NCBI GenBank assembly: GCA_023055425.1
Contig: JALGPY010000003.1
Span: forward strand, 49,833,891-49,897,890
Source of the DNA: Linanthus parryae
Lineage: Eukaryota; Streptophyta; Magnoliopsida; Ericales; Polemoniaceae
Reading direction: 5' to 3'
DNA length: 64,000 bases
The position numbers and the translations under genes are program-made. Of the stretch, positions 1 through 10,295 are shown in pieces. Under the pieces are notes generated by a model that worked only from the letters and a program-made list of their open reading frames with translations, made no database searches and was not told the DNA's origin. Position 1 is the first letter of the stretch; the number at the start of each line of letters is the position of its first letter.

Positions 1-3
1 AAG

Positions 4-3000
4 TCAAGGATAGTACTTCTTGATCCAGCGCATGTTGACTGAGCTTGGAGCTGAGGTTGTGCCGTGCAACCTTCGTATGCTGCAGTAGCCGCTATCGAAG
101 ACTTCTGTGACTTCGAAGGGTCCTTCCCAATTAGCTGCGAACTTTGGGTGAGTCGCTTCTCGCATGCACTGATCAGATGCGCGCAAGACCAGGTCGCCAA
201 CTGCGAAATCCCTTCGCTGGACTGTCTTGTTATAGGCGCGAGCGATTCTTTCTTGGTACCGCTTGTTAGTCCTTTTGGCTTGTTCTCGCTTTTCTTCCAG
301 CAAGACTAAATCATGATCGCGTTGATTTTCATAGAGTGCATGGAAGGCCAGCCTTGCCGAATTGACTCTGACCTCCGCAGGTACTACAGCTTCGGCCCCA
401 TAACATAGTAGAAATGGCGAGGCCCCTGTAGGTGTCCTTGGAGAAGTTCTGTAGGCCCATAGAGCTATGTTAAGGGAGTCGGCCCACTTCTTGTGGTCAT
501 CTGCGACCATCTTGCTCAGAATTCTCAACAGCGTTTTGTTAGTCGCTTCGGCTTGTCCGTTTCCCTTTGGATAATAGGGGGTAGAGCATATCTGCCTGAT
601 ATTGTACTCCGCGAGTTTCGTAGCTACCTGACGATTAACAAAAGGAGTACCGTTATCTGAAAGGATAGTGTTTGGGATTCCAAACCTGCATACGATGTTT
701 TCCTGGATGAAGTTAACCACAGCCAGCGCGTTCGCCGTCTTTAGTGGTATTGCTTCCACCCATTTGGTGAACAGCTCGGTTGCAGTGAGAATGAAGTGGT
801 TCCCATGTGACGTTGGTCGGATGGGGCCAATGAAGTCCAGAGCCCATGTATGAAATGGCCATGGCGTCCCTAATGCATGTAGATCCACGGCAGGAGCGTG
901 CACTAGGTTCCCTTTGAATTGGCATTCTTGGCAGCGTCGCACCTTGGTGCGGCAATCGACTTCCATCGTGGGCCAGAAGTATCCGATTGAGAGGAGTTGT
1001 CTGCATAATTTCGCACCTCCCTGGTGTTCCACTTGATGGGAAAGGTCCATGACTTCTTGTGCTTCCCTGCCGTCTAGGCATCGCAGCAAGTTGCCCTCGT
1101 GACCTCTTCGCCAGAGCAGGTTTTCCTGGACCACATATCGAGACGCTTTCCTTTTCAATTTGTCAGCTTCTTTTCTCGATTCTGGTACGGTGCCCTTGGT
1201 GAGGAACTCAAACAATGGCTTCCTCCAATCTGCGTCGTCATCGGTTAGAGCGACGAGTAGAGAGTCTTTGATTAGTGCGCAACTTTCGCACTTCCCTTGT
1301 ATCAGGGCTGCAGCTGTTGACATGCCTGGCCAATGAATGCCATATCTCTGAGCTTTCCTGTAGATTGACACCTCGCTTTCTCCACAAGCGTGTTGGTGAA
1401 TCTTTTCTAACAGCTGTTGTCCCTCTTGCTCGGAGACACATCGCATGAGTATTCCTCCAGGACCCTTGTAGTAAAGGGTGTTGTCGTGGATGCAGTATCC
1501 TTTCGTGAGTACCCAGCTTTCGCTACTGGTGCCTTTCGCAATAGCTTGCAGGATTGCTTTTCGCCAGTCTGCGTCATCCATGTGTTCATCGTCGCACGCA
1601 TCTTCTGTTAATGCCGACGATGTTCGCACTTCGATGGAAATCCTTGCGGGGCACTTGTCTATGCTGACCTTAGATCCCAGAGTTGCTAAGGCGTCTGCAT
1701 GCCTGTTGTCCGCTCGGGGTTTGTGCTCGTATTTCACGTCGCAGAATTGCTGCATCAGCTTTTGCACTAGGGTACGGTATGGCAGGAGGTTGATCTCCTT
1801 TAAACCATATTCGCCCGAGGCCTGCTTAACAATCAGCTTGGAATCTCCCATGACTGTTAAGTTGCTCACTTCCAAAGCTTTCGCCGCACGGAGCCCCGCG
1901 ATCAGAGCCTCGTATTCCGCCTCGTTGTTCGTGACTGCGAAGTTGAGTTTTGCGGACATCTGTATGACTTCCCCGTCCGGCTTTGTCAAGACTATCCCAA
2001 TGCCTCCGCCTTTTCTGGTTGACGAACCGTCGAAGTGGAGGGTCCAATAGGGCACGTCGATCGCGTAGATTTCAGGACCTTCGAGCTCTTCCTCGATCAC
2101 AGGTTCGTGACTGTTGTCGGGGAACTGTGCTAACAGATCTGCTACCGCCTGCGACTTGATCGCTCTTGGTTTTACGCATGTGATATCGTATTGAGAGATG
2201 GTCATGTACCATTTCGCCAATCTTCCGCCCGGAGTAGTGTGAGTTAGCAGGTATCTTATGGGGTCGCTTTTGGTGACCACCACTACTTTGTGCGATGCAA
2301 AATAGTGTCTCAACTTCTCTATTACGAAGAATAAAGCAAGGCAATGACGTTCGATGTCCGTGTACCTTGATTCAGCAGGCTGCACAATGCGAGAGATGTA
2401 ATAGATAGGCCTCTCTTGTCCCTCATAGATCTGAGCCAAGAGCGCTCCTATAGATTTCCTTGTCGATGTAAGGTATAGCAGAAGCGGCGATCCCAGTTGA
2501 GGCGCGATCATTATCTTTGGGGATGTGAGTAGCTCCTTTAGCTTTTCGAATGCGGCTTCGTGATCAGGAGCCCAGTTGTACGCGGCGTCCTTCTTGAGGA
2601 GAGTGCTGAAGCAGCATGTGATTTCGGCGATTGCTGGGATGAATCTCCGCAGATATGACAATTTTCCCAAGAATGTTTTCAAGGTACTTTGGTCGTGAGG
2701 TGGCGTCATGCTGGTGATGGCTGACACTTTCGCAGGGTCAGGCTCGATCCCTTGGCGATGAACTACACATCCCAAAAACTTCCCCGAAGTCACGCCGAAT
2801 GCGCATTTCATGGGGTTCATTTTCAGTTGAAAGCTCCTGCATCTGTTGAATACCTTTCGCAGGTCTGCAAGGTGATCTGCTTCATACTTGGATTTGACTA
2901 CCAAGTCATCCACATAGAATTCCACTTCTTTGTGCATCATGTCGTGGAATAGAGCCATCATGGCCCGCTGATAGGTTGCGCCTGCATTCTTAAGACCGAA

Positions 3001-3609
3001 TGGCATTACCGTATAGTTGAATACCCCCACGGGAGTGATGAATGCAGTTTTCCTTGCATCTTCGGGATCCATCTTGATTTGATTGTACCCGCTGAAGCCG
3101 TCCATGAAACTGAACATGCGATGGCCTGCCGTTGAATCGATGAGCAAGTCGATATTAGGCAGTGGGAAATCGTCCTTAGGACAGAAGCGATTGAGATCTC
3201 GGAAGTCCACGCAGATGCGGAGCTGTCCGTTCTTCTTCACCACTGGCACGATGTTGGCCAACCATGTGGGGTGGTGATTTGGCTCTATGAACTTGGCGTC
3301 TAGGAGTTTGACAATCTCCTGTTTGATCTTCACGTTGAGTTCTGGCCTGAAACTTCTGGTGCTTTGCTTGACCGGTTTAGACCCTGGGATGATGTCTAAA
3401 CGGTGCATGGTGATGCTCGTGTCCAGACCCGGCATCTCGTCATATTCCCATGCGAACACGTCCTTGTATTCGGTTAGGAGCTGCAGCAGTCCTTGTTCCT
3501 CTTCGCTTGTGAGGTCCGCACTCAGGAAGACTGGCCTTTTCTTTTCCTCGTTCGGGCTGAGGAACACTTCCTTAAGCTCTTGCTTTTGTGGTCTTGGCCT
3601 GTCTTCCAT
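4..3609 (-). CDS. pol: Tat-1 pol: RT, RNase H, archaeal-type RNase H, integrase
   Basis: An open frame of 1201 codons from the first ATG; the same frame is open upstream to a UGA at 3742-3744, so the native N-terminus may lie further up or be fused to gag-protease. Order seen: reverse transcriptase with YVDD near residue 233; a Ty3-type RNase H (about 370-500); a second, archaeal-type RNase H starting near residue 521 (HFDGSS, then NNEAEYEAL, GDSKL and DNRHADALA motifs); two successive integrase zinc-binding modules (about 690-780 and 793-895); and the integrase core with D (LDFIGP, about 923), D (SDNGTPF, about 985) and E (GQAEATNK, about 1018). It copies element RNA and inserts the cDNA. 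The first zinc module has lost its second histidine position, while the second keeps H, H, C, C. No stop or frameshift is visible. The same-strand gag-protease lies 132 bases upstream. Confidence 0.93.
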   Translation of the reverse strand: MEDRPRPQKQELKEVFLSPNEEKKRPVFLSADLTSEEEQGLLQLLTEYKDVFAWEYDEMPGLDTSITMHRLDIIPGSKPVKQSTRSFRPELNVKIKQEIVKLLDAKFIEPNHHPTWLANIVPVVKKNGQLRICVDFRDLNRFCPKDDFPLPNIDLLIDSTAGHRMFSFMDGFSGYNQIKMDPEDARKTAFITPVGVFNYTVMPFGLKNAGATYQRAMMALFHDMMHKEVEFYVDDLVVKSKYEADHLADLRKVFNRCRSFQLKMNPMKCAFGVTSGKFLGCVVHRQGIEPDPAKVSAITSMTPPHDQSTLKTFLGKLSYLRRFIPAIAEITCCFSTLLKKDAAYNWAPDHEAAFEKLKELLTSPKIMIAPQLGSPLLLYLTSTRKSIGALLAQIYEGQERPIYYISRIVQPAESRYTDIERHCLALFFVIEKLRHYFASHKVVVVTKSDPIRYLLTHTTPGGRLAKWYMTISQYDITCVKPRAIKSQAVADLLAQFPDNSHEPVIEEELEGPEIYAIDVPYWTLHFDGSSTRKGGGIGIVLTKPDGEVIQMSAKLNFAVTNNEAEYEALIAGLRAAKALEVSNLTVMGDSKLIVKQASGEYGLKEINLLPYRTLVQKLMQQFCDVKYEHKPRADNRHADALATLGSKVSIDKCPARISIEVRTSSALTEDACDDEHMDDADWRKAILQAIAKGTSSESWVLTKGYCIHDNTLYYKGPGGILMRCVSEQEGQQLLEKIHQHACGESEVSIYRKAQRYGIHWPGMSTAAALIQGKCESCALIKDSLLVALTDDDADWRKPLFEFLTKGTVPESRKEADKLKRKASRYVVQENLLWRRGHEGNLLRCLDGREAQEVMDLSHQVEHQGGAKLCRQLLSIGYFWPTMEVDCRTKVRRCQECQFKGNLVHAPAVDLHALGTPWPFHTWALDFIGPIRPTSHGNHFILTATELFTKWVEAIPLKTANALAVVNFIQENIVCRFGIPNTILSDNGTPFVNRQVATKLAEYNIRQICSTPYYPKGNGQAEATNKTLLRILSKMVADDHKKWADSLNIALWAYRTSPRTPTGASPFLLCYGAEAVVPAEVRVNSARLAFHALYENQRDHDLVLLEEKREQAKRTNKRYQERIARAYNKTVQRRDFAVGDLVLRASDQCMREATHPKFAANWEGPFEVTEVFDSGYCSIRRLHGTTSAPSSVNMRWIKKYYP

Positions 3610-3741
3610 GCATTCGGGCGCTTCTTTGAGTTTCTCCTCTGGAGTACCCTGTGTTGGCTCTTCTGTCAGCGCAACTTGCTCGATTTGATTGATTTGCCCA
3701 GTGACATCCCCATGCCCGTGTGAGGACGTCCCCGCGCACCT

Positions 3742-6354
3742 TCATATGCGATAGCATTTCTTCCCGTTGGCGTAGAAGCTCTCTATCTCCTTGCCCTCAG
3801 GGTCATGCTTTGTGATCCTCTTCAGAGTGTACACACTCTTGCGGTGATATGCGATGCGCGGCGCCTCTTCGTGAGTAGGCGGCGTTTCCTTGGTATCTCC
3901 CCTTGTCACCATCACGCCTGCAGGTGACTGGTCCTTGATGTCCTCCCAGAGAGGTAAAGGAGTGGGGTTGAATGGTCCGGGTGTTTGCTCGTCCGCCATC
4001 TCGGTGAACCACACCGCCTCGCTGAGATGTGCTTCGTCCAAGTTGAACGGGTTAGTTGAGGCCGGTATCTCGACAATCCTGTCGTTCCAGATAGCTTTCA
4101 TCACCTGGTGAGCCGTCGAAGGAATCGCGTCAAAGCGATGAATCCAGGCCCGACCTATGATCATGTGGTATGTGGTGTTCGCGTCTATGACATAGAACTT
4201 CGCCGAGCACTTGATTTTGCCGATCTGAACGCCCAGGCGGATCCACCCGATCGTCATTCTGGAATCGCTTCCGAATCCCACCAGCGGGGATGGACGCTTG
4301 ACTACCTTGTGTTCGGGGATCCCTGCTAGCTTCAGTGTGTGGAGTGGAACAACATTGACCGCTGCTCCTCCATCGACGAATGCTCGCTTGAATTCGACGC
4401 CGTTGATGATGGCGGTCACGTACAGGGGCCTCTGGTGGCTCGCATCCGTCTTCTTGTCGCTGGCAGAAAAGGTCATAATCTTTTCTGTGGAACGGGACGC
4501 CCTGACGACTTTCCCGTTGGAGACCACGAGGTCCTCCTCGTAGTCCTCTGCTACCCTTAAGATTGCTTTTGTCATGTCCGCTCGACATTTTTCGGAGAAG
4601 TTCATCTCGTTGAATAATTTGTCGAAGCCGTGCGACCCTTTCATGCGGTCGGCACGCTCATCTTCCGTGTCCATGCTGTAGTCTTCATCTTCATGGACTT
4701 CAGCAACGATGGGCAGACCATCCTCTGCGACTTCTTCCAAGTCCACTATCGAGATCATGGCGACCTCTTTGCCTTTTGAGCCTGAATCCGTATGGGCAGG
4801 CAGCGGGTTGTTGCGCACATCCTTCCGATGGTCGCTGACGATGAGTTCGCCGCTCTTCATCTTCTGATCGAGCGTGAATCTAAGCTTCTTGCACTCGGCT
4901 GTGGGGTGCATGACCTTGCCGTGGTATTCGCACCACTTAGGGTCCCTCGTCATCTCCTTGGAGGGTGCTTTCTCGAGCGGTGGTAGGACGCCGTCCTTAC
5001 GCCACTGTCTGCAGAGATCGCTGGCTTCCTCCACCGAGCATGGCAGAGGCGGTGCATCGAAGTTTGCAGCCTTTGCTTGCTTCTGGGGCGAAACTGTATT
5101 GACCTCAGCTTCGCGTCCCCGCTTGTAGCCAAATCTGCCGATCTTGTAGGTGGTGCCGCTTGCAGGTCGTTCTGGAGCGCTCTTCTTTCTCTGTCTCTCG
5201 ACAATGGGCTCGATGTTCATCGTGCATTCGATGAGCTTTGAAAACGTAGGTGTTTGCAAATTGATCAGCATGCTTTTGTATTCGTCTCGCATGCACTGCA
5301 GGCATATCTCTACGAGCCGGCTTTCAAGCATTGGATCCTTGCACTCCAAGGATTTCGCTCTGAATTTCTTGATGAAAGTGATTCCATCTTCCTCGCGTTT
5401 CTGATACATCCGTGAGAGATGGATCATCGTCACCTTTTCTTCCATCTGGAAGAACTTGGTATAGAACTTCTGGACCATGTCGTCCCAAGTTTTCACAGAT
5501 CCGGCCTCCAATGTTCGGTACCATTTGTATGCTACATTCCCAAGAGTTTTTGGGAATTCCCGCATCAACAGTTTGGGATCGGCTCCGTATGGACCCATGA
5601 CATCGATGAAACGCATGACATGCTCATGAGCGTTTCCATTAACGTCCTCGAACTTGTCCCATTTGGGAGCCTTGTACCCCGCCGGGTTAGGCATGAGATA
5701 GATCTCTCGTGGGATGGGTGGATCGTTGTCTAGCTTCGGGATGATGGTATCCGCGAACGACTGATGAGCCAAGATGGAGTCCACGCGCTTCTGCAAAGAC
5801 GTCATGCATTCTGGGATGCTTCCCTCGGTAGTTGACGGAGGGGTTGCCGTAGGCGGTGGCGACACATATGCTGCCGGAGGATTGGGGGTGTATTGGCTAC
5901 CCGCGTTTCCCCAGATTGTCGCTGGTGGAGGCAGAGTGTACCGCAGAGCTGGGTTGGACGCCAAAGCCGGGGGCTGAGAGGCGTGAGCAGCAGGGGGCAG
6001 CATTTGTGCCGTCGACCCTTGAACCGAAGGCAGCTGCGTGGCCGACGGTGGAGTTTGCAGATGAGGGTTGGGAGGCGTGGCCGACACTCCCAATCCTGGA
6101 GCGGTAGGGGTTCCTCCTCCCTGGGGGATAGCGGTGGCAGGTGGAGGATTTGGCGCAAGAGTGCCCAGAACGGCTAAGATCCGTTCTAACTGCGCGGACT
6201 GAGACTTGAGAGCCTTTGCCTGACTTTGGACAGTGGCGTCCAAAGACTCTAAAGTTGGCGCCTCGCCGGGAGTCGTCGGAGTACGGCGAGCCTCGTCTCC
6301 CGAGGGAGTTTCAGTGGAAGGAGATCGGTTGCTGACATCGTCCTCCTGAGACAT
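3742..6354 (-). CDS. gag: Tat-1 gag-protease
   Basis: An 870-codon frame. Residues about 70-190 are rich in Pro, Ala and Gln. A Tat-type gag domain follows (about 215-400; features such as RFIDVMGPYG and the KWYRTLEAGSVKTWDDM stretch), then a CX2HX4HX4C zinc knuckle (CEYHGKVMHPTAEC, about 477-490) and a retroviral-type aspartic protease near residue 660 (FVDGGAAVNVV, a D-G-G active site as is common in this lineage). It forms the particle and the protease that matures it. It ends in a single UGA (3742-3744), after which the same frame continues into pol; the second Tat copy reads CCA there. This may be stop-codon readthrough or one inactivating change. The start is the ATG nearest the primer site and fits the family. 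Confidence 0.9.
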   Translation of the reverse strand: MSQEDDVSNRSPSTETPSGDEARRTPTTPGEAPTLESLDATVQSQAKALKSQSAQLERILAVLGTLAPNPPPATAIPQGGGTPTAPGLGVSATPPNPHLQTPPSATQLPSVQGSTAQMLPPAAHASQPPALASNPALRYTLPPPATIWGNAGSQYTPNPPAAYVSPPPTATPPSTTEGSIPECMTSLQKRVDSILAHQSFADTIIPKLDNDPPIPREIYLMPNPAGYKAPKWDKFEDVNGNAHEHVMRFIDVMGPYGADPKLLMREFPKTLGNVAYKWYRTLEAGSVKTWDDMVQKFYTKFFQMEEKVTMIHLSRMYQKREEDGITFIKKFRAKSLECKDPMLESRLVEICLQCMRDEYKSMLINLQTPTFSKLIECTMNIEPIVERQRKKSAPERPASGTTYKIGRFGYKRGREAEVNTVSPQKQAKAANFDAPPLPCSVEEASDLCRQWRKDGVLPPLEKAPSKEMTRDPKWCEYHGKVMHPTAECKKLRFTLDQKMKSGELIVSDHRKDVRNNPLPAHTDSGSKGKEVAMISIVDLEEVAEDGLPIVAEVHEDEDYSMDTEDERADRMKGSHGFDKLFNEMNFSEKCRADMTKAILRVAEDYEEDLVVSNGKVVRASRSTEKIMTFSASDKKTDASHQRPLYVTAIINGVEFKRAFVDGGAAVNVVPLHTLKLAGIPEHKVVKRPSPLVGFGSDSRMTIGWIRLGVQIGKIKCSAKFYVIDANTTYHMIIGRAWIHRFDAIPSTAHQVMKAIWNDRIVEIPASTNPFNLDEAHLSEAVWFTEMADEQTPGPFNPTPLPLWEDIKDQSPAGVMVTRGDTKETPPTHEEAPRIAYHRKSVYTLKRITKHDPEGKEIESFYANGKKCYRI

Positions 6355-6376
6355 GGTTGCTTTTGCTGGTAAGTTT

Positions 6377-6392
6377 CACGTCGGGTTCACCA
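6377..6392 (-). other. Tat-1 primer-binding site (candidate)
   Basis: Minus strand reads TGGTGAACCCGACGTG, starting TGG as expected for pairing with a tRNA 3' CCA, three bases inside the LTR end. The matching site of Tat-2 is TGATGAACCCGACGTG. I could not assign the primer tRNA from memory. Confidence 0.6.
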
Positions 6393-6395
6393 AAA

Positions 6396-7000
6396 TGTGC
6401 ACAAGAGATTCCGGCGGGGAGACCTCCGTGTACACCGTACGTAGTGGATCAGGGATCGCACAGGAAGAATAGGGGTGTGTGTAGGGAGAGAGTAAGTCAA
6501 TAGCAATGTCTGAGAGAGAGACAGAGGTTTGGCAGAGCTTCCGCGTATGGCAGTGTGTCCTCCTTTGTATGGAAAGGTTAACGATGTATATATACTGGAG
6601 AACGTGACCGTTGTAGTGTGGTTAATGCGCCCATTAATGGCGGCTTAATTAGCTTAACCATAACGGCACGTTCGTCCGAGTATATAGGAACCGTTAGAGC
6701 ACGTGGTGCGCGAGTACCGGAACCGTTACGAGGTTGACCGGGTTTGACCGGATTGACCGGGTTTATGGAGCTCGTGCCATAAATCTCTCAAAACAGTTAC
6801 TAAAGGTCGCGCGCGGGCTTGGCTCGCACGCGACAGGGCTTACTCTAGCCTCCAGACCACAAAGTCCCTACAAGTCCCGTGCAGTGGTATGCGAGGGCTC
6901 TGTCTCGCAGCCCCCACATGGATCAGCTCGGCTGGTGATCCTGTGTGTGTGGAGCACAATATGGTGTGCTGGATGGTTGCCACGTGGCCTAGATCTGCCA
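6396..7000 (-). repeat. Tat-1 5' LTR
   Basis: About 605 bases. The gag-side boundary is TGTGCACAAG on the plus strand (…CA on the element strand), next to the primer site. The far end is set at CCA (7000) by a TG/CA rule and by alignment with the two Tat-2 LTRs, which share long blocks such as the region around 6805-6945. A TATA-like run lies at 6587-6594 and a palindromic G-box (CACGTG) at 6981-6986, in the expected U3. The far boundary is good to a few bases only; the partner LTR is outside the window. Confidence 0.75.
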
Positions 7001-7699
7001 TGTCATAAAGCAGTATCTACAACTAGTAGATTCTGGATTCTACTAGTTTCCAAATCTGATAAATACCTATATTACCAAAATGCAGAATCATGACAAAAAC
7101 CCAACATGGTAAACCAAGCTCGCTGAATTAAGTAGGAAACTAATAATTCAGCTACTCCTCTTATACGCAGCTGCTTATCACACTGCAAGTGCGGAATAAG
7201 CTCCACTCACCATCGGCCACACATAACCTGTTTAACAAGACCCGGAACTAGCGATCACAGGAGATGCGTGGAATAACAAGATACTGGTAAACTAGATGAA
7301 ACAAGAGAACCAATACGAATAGATAACTCTAGACAACGCTAAAGAACCCCAACCGACATGTACACATAACACAACCTAGATAATGCTATGAGGTTAATCA
7401 AACAAGTCCCAATAAGAGCACACGACTCAAATAAGAAACTATAAATCAATAAACAAGTTTAGCACAACTAAGCTTCATAGATTCGCACACAGTGACTCTA
7501 ACATAGATTAGATAAATGCGCTAGCCAAACACAACAAACATGAGACCTAATAGGTTCAACTGATTTGATTGAAAAAATAATCTTAGAGTTCTAGATTTGT
7601 AGACGAATATATAAATGTACAGACCGTCTAAAACAAATATCTAAACACAAATCAAAATATGAAGATTAGATTTAAAAACAACGAAACTTCTATGGCTGA
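7001..7699. other. Non-coding, AT-rich; left half of a unit split by Tekay-1
   Basis: No gene seen. Read on the minus strand, this joins across Tekay-1 with 19199-20563. The joined text looks like a long transcribed leader (CT-rich, then AT-rich) and may be an old non-coding LTR element or the leader of a copia element. No coding domain was found. Confidence 0.4.
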
Positions 7700-10035
7700 T
7701 GTAACACCCCCAAATGGCCCAAGCCGGAGGCCCGGGGATGTCACTCCGTACCCGAGATTAAACCCGAATACAAAGAGATTTTATAACATGGTTATCAAGC
7801 AAAAACATCCACAATAATAATTAAAATTAATTAAAACTAATTGAAACTATCCATTATTACAAACCAAATCATTCTTGCCTCAAACCGGGCATAAACAAAC
7901 TAAAGTGTTTAAAATACTAAAGAGTTCAAATTTGAAATAAAAATACTAGTGATCCAAATGATACGCGTCCCCTTCTACGCCAGATAACCATCCTCTAAAC
8001 CTGTGGTGCGGAATCAAAAAGAAACACCACAGTACAAAATCAGCATGAAATACTGGTAAATAAACACCCAAACATGTAAAATGATGATGTGATAGTTATA
8101 AAACAAAGGCTCATATACAAGTAAGAGTTTTTCTAAAAAACAGCGGTAATAAAGTTGAATCTTGTAATAAAACATAAGAGTTCCCAATTCCATAATATTT
8201 CCAACAAATTCCATAATCATTAGGAAATCCAAAATCCATCATTAACTCTTTTCAATTAACAAAAATCAAAATCCATCATTATTAAATCGTTGTGACGGGA
8301 GAAATCAAACCATCTCGCAAACATCCAAGACCTTAAGTATCGACAACCCCTGAAGACTCTAGAGGCCAGAGGAGTGAGTACAGAGAGCTATCCGGGGACT
8401 TGCAACCGGATTAAATAAAAATAAATTGAAACAGAAGACCAAGATCAAACCGTCCAATGCCAATAGTAACCAATAATAAATGTCCCCGCACAACTATTCC
8501 ACTTTACGTATTGATTCATTATTATTATCATGGTGATATTTTCACGAAAGAAATTTATCAAGTAAAAATCACATTATGCATGTCACATCACATAAACACA
8601 TTTTGAGACGTAAATGAATACAAGAATTCATTTGACACGAAGGAGTTAAGCACACTAGGCTTGGCATGTTTACTTCACTCAAAGAAAAATCCAAGTATCG
8701 TAATCAATCAAAGCAATCTACATACTCGTCGTTGACGAACTCGTCACCTACACGTAACAATATTCTAATTAATCAAATATTCAAGCAATACACTTTCTAT
8801 ACTAGCTACATGCATATGATAGTCAATGTTTTAGGGTTCTGACACCAACCCAACATCCCACTAAATTCATACTTCAAAACCAAACCCAAAACCTTATTCA
8901 AAAATCCTATAACCTAAAGCATACATAACCTAACATAACTCCACCAATTTATTACTCCAGTTTCCAAAAAAGATCATGGCTCAAAAACAGTCCCATTAGA
9001 TTCAAAAAATTCTAAATAATAAGTTTAGCCTCAAACGAATATTAATTTCGATTCCTGAATCAAAAGATATGCTCGTTTCAAATTTCCAATTCCACTCAAA
9101 ATACCCATACGGGAATTATCAATTTCCATGAAACTTTTCTCCCAAGCATCTAGTTCATCCTATATTCATACTAAACCTAATATAACATGATTAACCATAT
9201 CAGATCAGATTGTTATCCACATACTATGATCATCCAATCACCCAAATTGCTTAATCAAACTTCTCCTCCAAACTAGGGTTTTTCCCATCACCCATGAACA
9301 TGATAACCCTAAAACTTGATTATCAACCCTACAAATCCATGAAAAATGATCCTAACAATATCAAACTGAAAATTAAAGATTATATGCAACATACATGAAT
9401 CATGAACAAGTGATCAAGAGAACAAGAGATCAACAAGAGAAAAGAAAAGAAGAAACAAAACTAGCTCAAACCCGCCGCCATGGAGGCCGGACGAGAATAG
9501 AGAGAGAGAGACGGACGGAGAGAGAGAGAAAGAAAGAGAGAAAGGAAAGAAAATAGAAAGAGAGAAAAAAAGAAAAATAAAAGAGAGAGAGAGATTACCT
9601 GATCGGAGGAAGAGAGAGACGGCGGCGGTGGCGGTGGTTGTTGCCGTCGGGTAGGGAGAGAGAGAGAGCCGAGAGAGTGAGAGAGAGGGTTCGGGTGAGA
9701 GAGGGAGAGACGTGAGAGAGATAGAGAGAAATAGGGAGAGTGAGGTTTTATGAGAGTTGGAAAAAAATCAACTTCATAAGTAGGAAACCCTCTAGAATTA
9801 GGAAACTTTACGTAAGAAGAAAAATTGGGTCAAAGATACTTTTCCCCCTTAGTTTTGCCAAAAACACAACTACCTCCCCCAAACTCAAGTAAAAGACACT
9901 AAAACTCTTGGATTAAAGTCACAAAGACCCCCAAACTCGCGTAACCATTATAATTAACTCTCGACAATTAAATCAACTCCCCGACACTTATAATAATATC
10001 AAAAAATACTCATAGTCACAAAACGGGGTATTTCA
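7700..10035 (-). repeat. Tekay-1 3' LTR (left copy), 2336 bp
   Basis: Plus strand begins TGTAACACCCCC and ends GGGGTATTTCA. It aligns along its length with 16869-19198 and, inverted, with 54878-57137. It contains a GA/CT-rich tract at about 9490-9740. A splice-donor-like site present in the right LTR near 17840 is lost here. Confidence 0.93.
9490..9745. repeat. GA/CT-rich simple-sequence tract inside LTR
   Basis: Runs of GAGA and GAAA interrupted by a GC-rich patch near 9620-9650 (GGCGGCGGTGGC). On the element strand it is CT-rich and resembles a plant promoter/leader. The counterparts are at about 18650-18915 and 55175-55380, with different repeat numbers. Confidence 0.8.
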
Positions 10036-10048
10036 TCCTTCCCTCCTT
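10036..10048 (-). other. Tekay-1 polypurine tract
   Basis: Minus strand AAGGAGGGAAGGA directly precedes the 3' LTR start TGAAATACCCC. Position and composition are those of the plus-strand primer of LTR elements. Confidence 0.8.
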
Positions 10049-10295
10049 AAAGAGAACTTCGTCCTCGAAGTTTAAACTAAAACCTCCCTCCTTACAGAGA
10101 ACTCGCCCTTGAAGTTTAAACTAAACCTTAACCACAATAAGGTATGCACCTCCCCTCAATGGTACAACTATTAAATGCAAACCTAAGGTCATGAATGATA
10201 TGCAAAATACTATAAGTAGTACTGTATTAAAAAGGTTGATGTGTAATCCGTCGGTTTACATCCTCTCCCCCTTAGAGGAGTGACGTCCTCGGAAC

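Larger units (their letters stand above)
1..7000 (-). mobile_element. Tat-1: Ty3/gypsy Tat-lineage LTR retrotransposon, 3' part outside window
   Basis: On the minus strand the order is 5' LTR (6396-7000), primer site, gag-protease, RT-RNaseH-second RNaseH-integrase. The stop codon of pol is at 4-6, so coding is complete but the 3' untranslated region and 3' LTR lie left of the window. The lineage call rests on the second, archaeal-type RNase H between the normal RNase H and integrase, which in plants marks the Tat/Ogre group of Ty3/gypsy, and on the Tat-type gag and CX2HX4HX4C knuckle. Two frames of 870 and 1201 codons are open, so this is the youngest-looking coding unit in the window. Whether it is mobile cannot be told without the 3' end. 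Confidence 0.9.

Noticed and set aside
1478..2050. Plus-strand frame of 190 codons opposite Tat-1 pol
   Set aside because: Shadow of the archaeal-type RNase H region; no domain of its own.
4..6354. A plant virus (caulimovirus-like) integrant
   Set aside because: Domain order RT-RNaseH-aRNaseH-integrase, presence of integrase and LTR, and no movement protein point to a Tat LTR retrotransposon.
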